NCBI GenBank assembly: GCA_037127255.1
Contig: JBANSL010000020.1
Span: 50,505,098 to 50,569,097 of the forward strand
Direction: 5' to 3'
DNA length: 64,000 nt
Source: Persicaria tinctoria
Lineage: Eukaryota > Streptophyta > Magnoliopsida > Caryophyllales > Polygonaceae
In this document: one piece after another, positions 42,911 to 56,251 of the stretch
How positions within the stretch are numbered: position 1 is the stretch's first letter
Layout of the letters: every line of letters starts with the position of its first letter
Made by a program: the position numbers and the translations under genes
Notes under the pieces: generated by a model
Seen by the model: the letters and a program-made list of their open reading frames with translations, nothing else
Told to the model about the DNA's origin: nothing
Databases searched by the model: none

Positions 42911-42981
42911 TAACCTATGTGGGATTTGAACCCACATCTTTGTGCAAATGTACATTGCTCTACCAATTGAGCTAATAGGCT
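42911..42981 (-). ncRNA. tRNA-like module (right copy, inverted)
   Basis: Minus strand: AGCCTAT, TA, GCTC-AATTGGTA-GAGC, a degenerate anticodon arm with the same six-base loop length, T arm GTGGG-TTCAAAT-CCCAC and ATAGGTT. It is about 80 percent similar to the left copy by eye and faces it. Both share the same length deviations, so they descend from one tRNA-like ancestor. Confidence 0.6.
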
Positions 42982-43025
42982 AAATTATGATTTTCATGCT
43001 AAAATAGAAGAACCTAATCGACCTA

Positions 43026-43500
43026 AAGCATATCGCAATAAAATTCTAAAATTCAATTAGCTCATGATTCACAAACAATTTGACAATGCTATAAACATGA
43101 AATCAACTCCAAATCAACCCAACATCACAACCATATAATCAATTTCAATCAATTTGGATGTTGGCAAAAAAAAAACCCAAATTCTAAAATATATCGCAAT
43201 AAAATTCTAAAATCCAATTAGATCATGATCCATAAACAATTTGACAATGGTATGAACATGAAATTAGCTCCAAATCAACCCAACAACACAACCATATCAT
43301 CAATTTCAGTCAATTTGTTTGTTGGCAAAAAAACCCAAATTCTAAAGCATATCGCAATATAAAATTCTAAAATTCAATTAGCTCATGAACCATAAACAAT
43401 TTGACAATGATATGAACATGAAATTAGCTCAAAATCAACCCAACAACACAACCATATCATCAATTTCAATCAATTTTGCTTTTGGAAAAAAGCCCCAAAT
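43026..43500. repeat. Three tandem copies of a unit of about 160 bp
   Basis: Each copy begins ATATCGCAATAAAATTCTAA or a variant and contains CATAAACAATTTGACAATG and CAACCATATCATCAATTTC. Copies start near 43030, 43191 and 43347. No coding sequence. Confidence 0.85.
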
Positions 43501-44060
43501 TCCGCTCCTAAATCAAACCCTAGGTTTTCAATCTCAATCTAAATCATTCAAACAATCTAAATAATTGTAATAAACAAGTTTAGGGTTAGAAATCATACCA
43601 AATTCGAGTTGAAACAAAGAGAAAATCGGGTTTTTGAAGGTATATCGAGCCAAAAATGTCGAACAGGGCTGTCGGGAGAGATGGGCTCGGTGTGAGCTCG
43701 GCTGGGCACGAACCAAGGGTGTTCCGGTCTCGGGGGGTGCGCCTGAGGGAGGGGGTTCGAGCTGGTGGGGGCTGGTGGCCGGAGGTGGCTCGTGGGTGGC
43801 GTGGGAGGCCGATGAGAGAAGATGCGACGTGGGGCTTCGATTGGGCTCGACTGGGCAGCAGTTGGCTCGAACCAAGCCTAGTCAAGGCTCGGGGGGTGCG
43901 CACCGGGGTGGGCTTGAGTGCGGCTAGGCGCTGGTGGCCGCAGGTCGCCGGAGGTGGCCTGATGTGCCTACTGCCATGGCCGATCAGCGCCAAAATAAGG
44001 CACGGGTTCCCTCAGCGCCAAAATGTCCGGTTTTGTATTAAAAAAATAAAATTTACACGT
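43500..44060. other. GC-rich right part of the TIR element, no identified gene
   Basis: Open frames on both strands (43534-43993 minus, 43634-44063 plus) are Pro/Ser- or Gly/Trp-rich and unlike known families. Text such as GGGGGTGCGC and GGTGGCCGGAGGTGGC recurs. It could be a captured 5' leader; I cannot name a source. Confidence 0.3.
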
Positions 44061-44107
44061 TAAGCATATTTTACATATTAAGGACTTTTTACATTTTAAA
44101 GCTTCCC

Positions 44108-46357
<2,250 letters not shown>

Positions 46358-47759
46358 GAAAAAATTTGTAAAACCGGCATTTTTTTTGGACGATTTTGCA
46401 AAATGACCACGTTTTTGGACAACTTAGCAAAATGCCCACTATATATACCAATTGTCAATTTTTTTTTAAATTTTTTTTTCTGATCGTTGCCCTCAATCCC
46501 ATCGTCTCTCCAATCTCAGGCAATGAAGCTCTCGAGCGAGCGGCGGAGCGAGCTCCGGAGGCCGGTGCGAGGTCGATCGAGCGAGCGCCGGATCCGAGAT
46601 CTCCTTGAGCGAGCGAGCGAGGCTGAGCGAGGAAGCGAGGGTGCGAGAGCATCGCCAGATCTCCTCCGCCAGATCTCGGATCTTCTCGTCTCCTCGGAGC
46701 GAGGGAGGCCGAGCCAGGGAGCGATGGCTGGATCTGAGAATCCGGAGCGGCCGACTCAACTTCTTTCCTCTCCACTTCGCAGCGTGGTGATCCAGGGCCG
46801 AGCTCATCGCTCCTCACTCCATCATCGTCTCCTCGTGCTCGGGAAGAGTCCTCGCCATTAGATGCACAATTGGACGACGACGACGACGATGTTGCTCGAA
46901 TCTCAGATCGGAGGCGCAATTGGATGACGCAATTCTGACGACGATGTTGCTCCTGGAATCCGAGATCTCAGATCTGTTTCTCCGCCTCCTCTTCCCTTTC
47001 AAATCTCCGCCTCTAGGTATAAATCAGAGCGTTTTTTTGCTTTCGAAATTGATCAGAGCGTTCTTTTACTCTATACCAAATCCTTTGTCACCTATTGAGG
47101 GTGTTGCTGCAATATGATGCAACATTTGATTGCTGACTGAACTTGTTCATAGTCCACTACTCTACTGTTTCTTTGATTTGTGCAGTTTATGCCTTTTTAG
47201 GCTTTTTGGCTTGTGATTTTGGTTTTTGGTGAAAAAGATTGAAATCTCAAGTCCATGAATCAGATTTTTTCTTTCTTAGATCTTAAAAATGACTTTGGTT
47301 GCTCGAATTGTTGTTCTGAAATGCGCTGTGTTAACCTAAATACCATATGTTTAATCTTCTCTATTGGTGCTTTGCTGAAAATTTTGCTTGCTGTGTATGT
47401 TAATTTTCTTTGACAATTTTTTATTGCTTGCTGAAATTGAACGTTAAGCTGTTCATGGCTTTGTATTTGCTCATTGGCGTGTGATTGTGATTGTGATTGA
47501 TTGCTTGCTCTGTGTTGGCTTGCAGTTTAGTTGCTCTGTGTTTCGATTTCATTTATTCGTCGCATTCTATATCTGCTGATTTGCGTGTTGTTTCTTGTAA
47601 CTACCTGTGCTGATTTCTTTTGTTGCTTGCGTGTGATTGTGATTTTGCTTGCGGAGTACTACTTGCTGCTGCTACCTTGTGTCTGGAATCCAGGTAATTC
47701 AGATTGCTTTGCTCTTACTTAGAACCATTTTCTGTTGCCGCTGATGGTTCTAGCAAGTC
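46358..47759 (+). other. Left part of a probable gene-fragment-carrying element
   Basis: It starts with AAAATTTGTAAAACCGGCAT and GGACGATTTTGCAAAATGAC, which resembles a transposon terminus, followed by GC-rich GAGCGAGCG-type sequence (46500-46870, similar to 26.6-27.1 kb). Then comes a T-rich stretch typical of a plant first intron. A 124-codon Arg/Ser-rich frame (46487-46861) has no recognised domain. It is continuous across the LTR element with the DNA right of 61377. Confidence 0.35.
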
Positions 47760-47764
47760 CGATT

Positions 47765-50194
47765 TGTAAAGACTCGAATTTTCAAATCCTAATTTGTCGG
47801 AAACAAAAAAAATAAAATAAATTTAATCGGTTTTAAAACTCGCTTAGCGGATTCTGACCGGAATATAAAATTTGACGAATAATTTCCATACTTTTACCTC
47901 GAAAGTTCAAAATAATTATCGGTTGGCGATATCCTTGTCGATTTTTAAAATCTAATAGATCGCAAAAGCAAGATTCGGGGAAACTGACATTCGAAAAACT
48001 AATTGCGGGATTCGAAATTCACGTATTCAGGATTTATTTTCGGGTATTAGTTAAACAAAGTCAACACTCCACCCTCACCCACTCCCATCACCTCACCTTA
48101 CCCTTCAAATGGAACCCATTCTCTCCCTCTCCCATCACCTTCCCGTCGTCACCACCACACCTCTGACATCACCTCCCCACCCATGCCATTCTGCCTTTCA
48201 CCATCACATATTCCCCTCACCGTTCCGCACCTTCAACCACCACACACGTCGCCATCTCCTCTTCCTTCTTCCCTTCTTCCACCTCAAGCAGCAAAGCGGG
48301 AGGTACCACGTATCCCTCGGAGCCACCAGAAGCAACGGAGCCACCACCGGAGCAGCCACGAGAGCCACCACAGCCCCACTCTCTTCTAAACTCTGTTCGA
48401 TCGCGAACCAAACTTCCAGTAAGCCGTTCTCACTCGTTTTTGATCGAAATCGCCCTCGGACTTCACCATCACGCTCACCCATGCTCGATGTAGGTCCGAT
48501 GAGCCATCGCAAGCCACCGACGACGCCCAGAACTCCGGTCGAGAGCTCCAAAGTCACAAACATCCTCGGTGAGCAATCCAACCTCCTCCTTTTTCCTTGG
48601 TTTGTTTTGGTTCCTTCTTGTCCTTGAGTGACCGAGATAGAGAGTCGGGGATGGGTAGGAGAGGAGAGGCGAGCCCGAGAGCTCCAATGAGCTCGAAGGC
48701 GGTGAGGCGAGCGTGACCTGCGAGAGCAAGCGCGGGACCACGAGTGGGTTACGAGGGACGCCGGGAGCGAGAGCCTGGAGCAGCGACGCGAGGCGAGGCG
48801 GAGCTGAGGGCGCAGGCTGTCTAGGACGAGCGAGAGCCGAGGAGCCGACCGCGAGCAGGGTCGAGCAGTGCAGCGACGTCGAGCAGCGCAAGGAAACTTG
48901 GCGCCATGGCGGGCATTTGAATCGGAAGGAGGAAGAAGGGACTTGTGGGCCCTCCTCTTCGTTATGTTTTTTTATTTTAATATTTAATCGGTTGGGGTTA
49001 AATTAGCGGGTTTGGTTCGGTTCGGGTTATCCGTTTATTTATTTAACTAATTAGCGGAATTAAAAGTATTATATATATATATACAATATTATTTGAGTTT
49101 TTAAGAGATAAACTATTATTTTGGGAGAATTATAAGGGTTGGTTTAATAAATAAAAATGGTTTGAATTTTAGAGAATTTGAAAAATGAATTTCAAGGTCG
49201 GGAACGATTAATAAATAATTGAAAAAGGAATTTAGCGAGTATTTTCAAGGGTCGGAATTCTTAACTGTTTAAGTTGGATTTTGAAATGGATTTGGGACTA
49301 ACTTGGGAATCCGACTTTTTCGATGAATAACTAGCATGATAAAATAATCGTTTGATTAATAGCATGAGATGTGTGACTAATAGCATGACTTGTGGTGAAT
49401 TATATAAGAGATTCAAGGTTAGTTAATTACGATGATATATATTCGTATGGAAAGTACGAGTATAAAATGATAGTATGCGAAATTGGATAAGTATGACATG
49501 GAGGTTATCTTAAGCTGATGAGATGGCGGATTATATATGTTGAATACGGTATGAGATGATGAAACGAAATGAGAAATTGAATTGAGACATTAATGTTGTT
49601 GATGATGGAAAGATTACATTATATAGTTTTATGTGAATTTTATGTGTGTTGTTTGATATGCTCTGTGTAAGTTATACTTAGACTTATTATGTTGCCTATC
49701 TTCTAGGTGATCTCTGATCTGCCTGGATTTGCTTGATTGCTGTATTGCTTGGATTCTGCACTTCTTCGGGTAAGTTCTTTGAACTTACTCATGATGGGCG
49801 CTCTATGCACTGGGTGTTATATAATAGGCTAGTGTTCATGCACCATGCGACTTAGAATCACGCTTAGGATCTAAAATGGAAACCATATGACTTGCTATAT
49901 GTCTTTGCTAGAAAACGGCCGTTATAGGTGTTTATTGGATGTGACCTTTTTCTCTATTCTTGTCATCTTAGTGGGGCTTATTATAGAAAGTTGCTTGCAC
50001 TTGATGGGTGAGGTAGGCTTTTTGGTAATAAGTCGCCATAGGACTCTTAGAGCATTATGCCTTATATGGGTGTCGTTGTTTGTCTTCCCTTCATAGTTAG
50101 TAGGCTCCTTACGTAGGGACGGCCTGCACCGTGGGTGAGGTAGTTCCCTTTGAAGGGAGTTGCTAGAGGATTCCTTATGAGCCTAGAGGGACAA
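47765..50194 (+). repeat. Outer element 5' LTR, first part
   Basis: It matches 58358-60763 of the 3' LTR. It includes a Pro/His/Ser-rich open frame (48109-48627) also present in the other LTR (58700-59218); I regard it as LTR sequence and not a gene. The LTR is interrupted at 50195 by the inner element. Confidence 0.93.
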
Positions 50195-51123
50195 TGATGC
50201 GGGACCATCCAAGACACCTCCGGACACACCTATACTTGGGGATGGCCTTATGATTCAAGCTCGTGAGAATGATGTCATCCTCAAGAGGAAGAAGAAGGCT
50301 CCACCTTGGGTCGTTCGTTTTTGGGTTCCTCATCCACAGTTGGCAGGTTTTCGACGTCTCAGTAAAATGAGTTGTACAGATTCAATATTAATCGGATTGG
50401 ATCGTGCCATACCTTGTCGGAACGAGGACGAAGAGATCTACAACTTCGCTGTATAAGGTTTTTCCAGATTCGACCTAGAGATTGGCCGAAAAATCGACAT
50501 CTTGGAGCTGTCACTGTTTTTATACGGGAATAAACAAGTGTGGGAACTTTCTTTTATTGCTATTTTTAGAGACCTTATTTACTTAAGTTATTTTAGGTAA
50601 TTTAGGGATTATTTTTAATTAATCTTTTAATTATTATTTTCCATCTAAAACAACCCTAGGTTATATATTGACGGCTGATCTCCTTGTAAACGGCAGACGT
50701 CTCTTTTATGAAAATTTCAGTTTGTGTGAAACACAATTGAGAGAAAGTCAATCGATTCGAAGTGTGGCTCGTCGATTGCAACAATTGGTTATAGATCTAG
50801 CTTGGTTTGCTTTGAGTTCGTCAACCTCGCGAGAGCTTGGTGATCCTGGTAATCACAAGTCCCCTCCTTGTGTCTCCAAGTTGTCCGCTTGGTTGTGTAA
50901 GGTTGTAGAGGCGGGCTTTATAGTCGTTGGTGTTTGGTTCCTACCCTCTACGGAGGCCTGGGGTCTTCATCTCGTTCTATTTTAGTTCGAATCAACCAAT
51001 CTATCGGTCTTTTCATTACTTTTGTCGAGTCTTCTATTGCTGCGTTTTGAGTCTTTGCTTCCGTTCTTGTCGTTGAGTCTTGATTGTCGAAGATCGGGCC
51101 ATCCTACGGCTAACCCCGTATCA
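50195..51123 (+). repeat. Inner element 5' LTR
   Basis: A 929-bp direct repeat of 54234-55161. A frame in it (from 50250) ends at TAA about 50454, where the 3' LTR has a sense codon. Confidence 0.93.
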
Positions 51124-52323
51124 AATTGGCATCAGAGCTTTGGTTTCCGACATCAAAGTTGTGTCTTTTATTTCTCTAAACACAAAAACTAAAAAAAAAA
51201 TTAAAAAAAAATAGAGTCTTTCTTGTTCTAGGTTTTTTACTTCTTGAATTTTTGAATTGATTGCATTAACCTTTGTTTGTGATTGTTATGGTTGCCCTTA
51301 GCCTAAATACACAACCTAAGCCGAGACCATTGGAGGCTGACATCACCTTGTGCTCGCACCCTTTGTGCAGTAGCATAACCGAAGGCACCAAGGAGATTCA
51401 CCTTAATTGATTTCGGCCTCCCACCTTTCACAAACCCTAGTTTGTTGTTCTATCTTTGGCTATCTTGTTACATCTTTGTTTATCTATTTAGTTGCCTTAT
51501 TTAATTTGTTGAAATTTGTGGTAGATATATTTTATATTTTCTATCATAAATTATATAAAGGCTTAGATAGATATACTTACAATATTAGCCAAACCATCAC
51601 CTATAAATATTTCATTAGGGCTACATAAATTTTATTTTTCTTTCACCATAGCATATAATTTTTTAGAGTCCTTTATTGCATTATTAGTTTCTTGCATTAG
51701 TAAAAAAAAAAAAAAAAAAAACAAAAAAAAAAGTGACATTCAGAGCTTAGTCCTAGGAGGATAAAATTCACTAGGGGCAAAAGTAAGCTCTCAAAAAAAA
51801 AAAAAAAAAAAAAAGAGGATTTTCGAGACTAGTGCAAGAACTTGAAGGACCAATTTCGGTGAAAATCTCATAGCCCTAATCGAAATTCTCAAACACATAC
51901 CTCCCAAACCATAATTTTTTTTTAAGCCCTACCTTGCAACTACAACATCCATACTAAGAGTTTAAATCAAAAAGAGGCAAAAATCCAAGTTTTTCTTTCT
52001 TTTCCTTCATTTTCTTTTCCTATTTTTGTGTGTCGGTACTGCAGTGACCATACCGACCCCCTCCAGCCTCGGTACAGCCTCGTTACAGTGTCTGCTGACC
52101 TCTGTTTTGGTCGATTTCGAGCCCCTTGTTGCTTGTTTCTTTGTTATTTCTCTTGATTACTTTCCTTTGATTGCTAAGTCCTTGCTTGAGTGTTGATTTG
52201 CCCAAAGCGGATTGCCCCAACAAGCTTGTCATAACCAATTAGAGAGAAGTGTGCGAGAGAAACACATTGTGAGTTGTTTTATTTGCTAATCTTGACATAG
52301 TTCCGTGTTTGTCTTTATTTGCA
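51124..52323 (+). other. Inner element 5' leader
   Basis: About 1.2 kb between LTR and gag ATG. It has the PBS-like site, A-rich runs (about 51700-51735, 51797-51815) and T-rich text; no coding sequence recognised. Confidence 0.6.
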
Positions 52324-54624
52324 ATGTCTAATAACCAGGGCAACGACTGGTACAATACCTTCATGGAGAACATAGATAAGATAAATGAAGGATTGAGGGC
52401 ATTAGAGACTAGGCCAAGCGGTTCTAACACCGTGGGTGGCCGAGGTGATCGAAGGCGTGATGATCCGCCTCACAATGAAAGGGAAGTACATAATCTTAAC
52501 CCTAATCCTAATCTTAATCATCATTTAGCTAAACCTTTATTTAATGACAACAAGTCTCCACGAGGTGGGAGAAATGATAGGAATAATGAGTTTGTTAATG
52601 TGCAGGGACAAGGACAAAGAAGGGGGAGAGGCCGAGACTTCCAAGAGGAGTTCTACTATTCGGAGCGTGACGACGACTTCCAAGAAGAGGAGTATTGGGA
52701 GCAACGCTCAAGGCGGAACAACAGAGGAGGTCGATACCACTATCGAGCACCTAGAGAGCCTGCGCAAGATGGCATAGGTAAGGTAAAGGTAAATATCCCT
52801 CAATTTTATGCTAACAACGATCCAGATGCATATATTGATTGGGAAACTAAAATGGATCGAATATGGAATTGTCATAACTTCTCTGAACATAAAAAGGTGC
52901 AATTAGCTTCTTTAGAATTTCAAGGGTTCGCTTTAATTTGGTGGGATAGTCTGAATAAAGAAAGAAGAAGAGCCCTTGATGCGCCTATCGCTTCTTGGAA
53001 CCAATTAAAAGCACAAATGAGAAGTAGGTTTGTTCCCCAACACTACTCTAGAGAGCTGAGACAACGACTAGAAAACCTTAGGCAAGGTAATAAAAGTGTT
53101 GAGGAAACCTTTAATGCAATGCAAGAAACCATGGCTAGGGCTAATGTAGTTGAACCCTATGAAGATACAAATGCTAGGTTTCTTAGAATATTGCACCCCG
53201 CCTTAGCTCATGAAATTGATTACTTTTCTTATTCTACGCCTACTGAACTTTTACATTTAGCTATGAAAGTAGAAAGGAATGCTAGATACAGGAGCCAAGG
53301 TGGTAGAATGTCGAGTGGGCAACCCCAAAGGTGGCACCAAAGCCATGTGCAGCAGCCCCAAATGAGGTTTGATGCCGGCTCAAGGGAGAGAGCAAGCCAA
53401 CCCCAAGGGAGGAGTGAAGGCCGAATGCCTCAGGAGCCCATCGACAAAGGCAAAGCGCCTTGGAACGGACGTGATTCGTCTGGGGCATCTACTGACCCTA
53501 AAAGGAGTAATCCTAGCTCTTCTACTCTTAAAACTATGAACATTCCTTGCTTTAGTGGACATGTTATGAAGGATTGCCCAAATAAGAAGCCTCTCATGAC
53601 TAATCACCTAGACAAAATTAAATCTGAAAATTCTAGTGATAAACATGATGAGCATGTTCATAATGATAAAGATATTAGTTTACTTGCCTCTAAAGATGAT
53701 TGCATTGAATATGAGCATGATGATTCTTTGATTGTTCATAAAGTTTTAAGTATTCAACCTATGCATTGTGATGATAATCAAAGAGAAGATTTGTTTCATA
53801 CTAAATGCTTAGACAAAGGCAATGTTTCTAATGTGATCAATGATGGTGCAAATTGTTCTGATATTGCTAACCTTGAATTAATTGAAAATCCAATCTTAAA
53901 AAAGGATGAACACTTGCTAGCATTGGATGGAAACATAAAGATAAATGAACAAGCTATAGTGCATATTGAGTTAAAACACAATGAAGATGTTATCAAATAT
54001 GAATTATGCACTAATCAAGTTTCTTTTCTTGATTTTGTAAAAAACTCTAATGGCCTACAAGATGGCGAAGCCAATATCAAATCCATCCAGAAGTGGTCAA
54101 CCCCTACAACAATCGGCCTCGAGAGGAGTTTCCATTGGCATGAGATATTCGATCCCGGAGCTCGTGTGGATGCATTTGTGGAATCTTATACGACCTTGGA
54201 TTCGAGGTCGAATCCTTTTCAAGAAAGGGGGAATGATGCGGGACCATCCAAGACACCTCCGGACACACCTATACTTGGGGATGGCCTTATGATTCAAGCT
54301 CGTGAGAATGATGTCATCCTCAAGAGGAAGAAGAAGGCTCCACCTTGGGTCGTTCGTTTTTGGGTTCCTCATCCACAGTTGGCAGCTTTTCGACGTCTCA
54401 GTAAAATGAGTCGTACAGATTCAATATTAATCGGATTGGATCGTGCCATACCTTGTCGGAACGAGGACGAAGAGATCTACAACTTCGCTGTTGAAGGTTT
54501 TTCCAGATTCAACCTAGAGCTTGGCCGAAAATCGACATCTTGGAGCTGTCACTGTTTTTATACGGGAATAAACAAGTGTGGGAACTTTCTTTTATTGCTA
54601 TTTTTAGAGACCTTATTTACTTAA
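52324..54624 (+). CDS. Gag with degenerate protease, frame runs into the 3' LTR
   Basis: From ATG 52324 an uninterrupted 766-codon frame. Residues 1-155 are Arg/Gly/Asn-rich. The Retrotrans_gag core is at about 155-330 (IPQFYANNDPDAYIDWETKM, QGFALIWWDSLNKERRRAL, RQRLENLRQGNKSVEETFNA). The zinc knuckle is broken: IPCFSGHVMKDCPNKK lacks the second Cys. Residues about 470-580 resemble a Gypsy retropepsin (SLIVHKVLSIQP, DNQREDLFHTKC, VINDGANCSDIANLELIENP), DGANC standing for the active-site DGGSC. After about 600 the chain jumps to a polyprotein C-terminus (TTLDSRSNPFQERGNDAG), which crosses the polypurine tract into the LTR and stops at 54624. RT, RNase H and integrase are missing, presumably by in-frame deletion. 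It could still make Gag. Confidence 0.85.
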   Translation: MSNNQGNDWYNTFMENIDKINEGLRALETRPSGSNTVGGRGDRRRDDPPHNEREVHNLNPNPNLNHHLAKPLFNDNKSPRGGRNDRNNEFVNVQGQGQRRGRGRDFQEEFYYSERDDDFQEEEYWEQRSRRNNRGGRYHYRAPREPAQDGIGKVKVNIPQFYANNDPDAYIDWETKMDRIWNCHNFSEHKKVQLASLEFQGFALIWWDSLNKERRRALDAPIASWNQLKAQMRSRFVPQHYSRELRQRLENLRQGNKSVEETFNAMQETMARANVVEPYEDTNARFLRILHPALAHEIDYFSYSTPTELLHLAMKVERNARYRSQGGRMSSGQPQRWHQSHVQQPQMRFDAGSRERASQPQGRSEGRMPQEPIDKGKAPWNGRDSSGASTDPKRSNPSSSTLKTMNIPCFSGHVMKDCPNKKPLMTNHLDKIKSENSSDKHDEHVHNDKDISLLASKDDCIEYEHDDSLIVHKVLSIQPMHCDDNQREDLFHTKCLDKGNVSNVINDGANCSDIANLELIENPILKKDEHLLALDGNIKINEQAIVHIELKHNEDVIKYELCTNQVSFLDFVKNSNGLQDGEANIKSIQKWSTPTTIGLERSFHWHEIFDPGARVDAFVESYTTLDSRSNPFQERGNDAGPSKTPPDTPILGDGLMIQARENDVILKRKKKAPPWVVRFWVPHPQLAAFRRLSKMSRTDSILIGLDRAIPCRNEDEEIYNFAVEGFSRFNLELGRKSTSWSCHCFYTGINKCGNFLLLLFLETLFT

Positions 54625-55161
54625 GTTATTTTAGGTAATTTAGGGATTATTTTTAATTAATCTTTTAATTATTATTTTCCATCTAAATCAGCCCTAGGTT
54701 ATATATTGACGGCTGATCTCCTTGTAAACGGCAAACGTCTCTTTTATGAAAATTTCAGTTTGTGTGAAACACAATTGAGAGAAAGTCAATCGATTCGAAG
54801 TGTGGCTCGTCGATTGCAACAATTGGTTATAGATCTAGCTTGGTTTGCTTTGAGTTCGTCAACCTCGCGAGAGCTTGGTGATCCTGGTAATCACAAGTCC
54901 CCTCCTTGTGCCTCCAAGTTGTCCGCTTGGTTGTGTAAGGTTGTAGAGGCGGGCTTTATAATCGTTGGTGTTTGGTTCCTACCCTCTACGGAGGCTTGGG
55001 GTCTTCATCTCGTTCTATTTTAGTTCGAATCAACCAATCTATCGGTCTTTTCATTACTTTTGTCGAGTCTTCTATTGCTGCGTTTTGAGTCTTTTCTTCC
55101 GTTCTTGTCATTGAGTCTTGATTGTCGAAGATCGGGCCATCCTACGGCTAACCCCGTATCA
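54234..55161 (+). repeat. Inner element 3' LTR
   Basis: A 928-bp LTR after the polypurine tract. Its first 390 bases are open in frame with gag. Confidence 0.93.
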
Positions 55162-55774
55162 GAGATGCTATTTTGGAATTTCTTGTAACTGCGCGCCTCT
55201 TTATTTATGTCCACACTTAATTATTCGTATGCTTGTCTGTTTAAGTTCCGCCTTACATTACGCATTTCATCTTCGGAATAGGATGCTTATTATATGCCTC
55301 TCAGAGTGTGTTTACACACGCGCATGAGTGGCCTGGTGATTGACCCAGATCCTCCTCATTTTTTTTAGATTCAGGTAACCACTAGCCGCAATCTTTGCTT
55401 ATATGGATGCTTGGCGGGTTCAGACTTTTGGCGTTAGATTGAGAGCTCGAGAGACCACTAGACTCCCTCTCTTTTATACTCTTTTACGTTGTGTTGTCCC
55501 GGCTCTGCCGTGGCACCTTCGGGATTGTATTTTGCTTTAACTTCACTTACGTTGGTTGCATGACTAAATGGATTTTCCGCATTGTAGACTTAGGACAGGC
55601 ACAGGGGTTTACCCCGGGGTCTCCAACGGACCTTACGAATTTGGGTGCGAAATCCCGCTTTAAACTACAAATCTTCGGTTTCAAACCTTCAACCTGTACT
55701 CAGAGCACAAGATCCTAACGAGGGGTTTTATCCCTCGAAACATAACTCGGGAATCATAATCCTGGGCCGTTACA
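55162..55774 (+). repeat. Outer element 5' LTR, second part
   Basis: It resumes at ATGCTATTTTGG, matching 60762 onward in the 3' LTR, and ends GGGCCGTTACA at 55774. Confidence 0.93.
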
Positions 55775-55778
55775 AAGG

Positions 55779-55794
55779 TGGTATCAGAGCCAGG
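55779..55794 (+). promoter_or_regulatory. Outer element primer binding site
   Basis: TGGTATCAGAGCCAGG starts four bases after the LTR end; it is complementary to initiator tRNA-Met. Confidence 0.9.
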
Positions 55795-56112
55795 TATTGC
55801 AATCCGAGTACGATAGGTTGAAGATGGTTTTGAAAATAGCCCAATGTTTTCAAATGGTTTTGAAAAATGTTATAAAGGGCAAAATGAATTTAATTGGAAT
55901 TAAACCTAAATGAATATAGGGGAAACAATCTTGTGGGTAGAGACCAAAGCGATAGACATCCCTTATGGATGTAGAACTAGGGGAACGGTAGACAAAATAC
56001 TAGCTTTTATTTACAGATGGGCCTAGAGGACTCCAGGGAACACCACGGAGGTTGGAGTGTCGAGTTAGGAGGCCGTCCCTCGAAGGACGGCATAGATCGT
56101 CTCTATGCTTAC

Positions 56113-56115
56113 GTT

Positions 56116-56154
<39 letters not shown>
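56113..56154. repeat. (TA)n microsatellite in the gag leader
   Basis: About 20 TA units lie roughly 100 bases upstream of the gag ATG, in the element's untranslated leader. Confidence 0.9.
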
Positions 56155-56157
<3 letters not shown>

Positions 56158-56251
56158 ATTGGGCCCGAGGGCGATTCTCCTTGAAGAGGATCATATTAAT
56201 CGTTGAGTGCTTCTGTGTTAAGTGTTTAAATTAACCGTTCATATAGTCATC

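Larger units (their letters stand above)
39210..44107. mobile_element. TIR DNA transposon (about 4.9 kb) carrying host gene fragments
   Basis: The left end reads GGGTTTACTTCAAATGTAAA and the right end reverse-complemented GGGAAGCTTTAAAATGTAAA. Both continue with TCCTTA and GCTTAACGTGTAAA, giving inverted repeats of about 80 bases. It sits in TA repeats, so the target duplication is ambiguous; TAGGG ends with an 8-bp TA-repeat duplication would suit a hAT-like element, GGG ends a MULE. No transposase is seen. It contains SOF1/DCAF13 exons, an ATL fragment, tRNA-like modules and several minisatellites. Confidence 0.72.
50195..55161 (+). mobile_element. Nested Gypsy-like LTR element with pol deletion
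   Basis: LTRs 50195-51123 (929 bp) and 54234-55161 (928 bp) start TGATGCGGGACCATCC and end CCCCGTATCA, with only a few differences. A PBS-like TGGCATCAGAGCTT lies at 51128. Polypurine AAGAAAGGGGGAA precedes the 3' LTR. Target flanks are GACAA and GAGAT; the intact outer 3' LTR shows GACAT at that site, so each copy has one substitution. It carries gag plus a protease remnant but no RT, RNase H or integrase core. Confidence 0.95.

Noticed and set aside
42428..42955. Heptad-repeat proteins on both strands (for example MHYTVAQ and CKSKIQL repeats)
   Set aside because: The 21-bp minisatellite is a multiple of three, so it stays open in several frames; no start context or domain supports translation.
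48109..48627. 172-codon Pro/His-rich frame, duplicated at 58700-59218
   Set aside because: It lies inside both LTRs of the outer retrotransposon and has no domain; its duplication is explained by the LTR pair.
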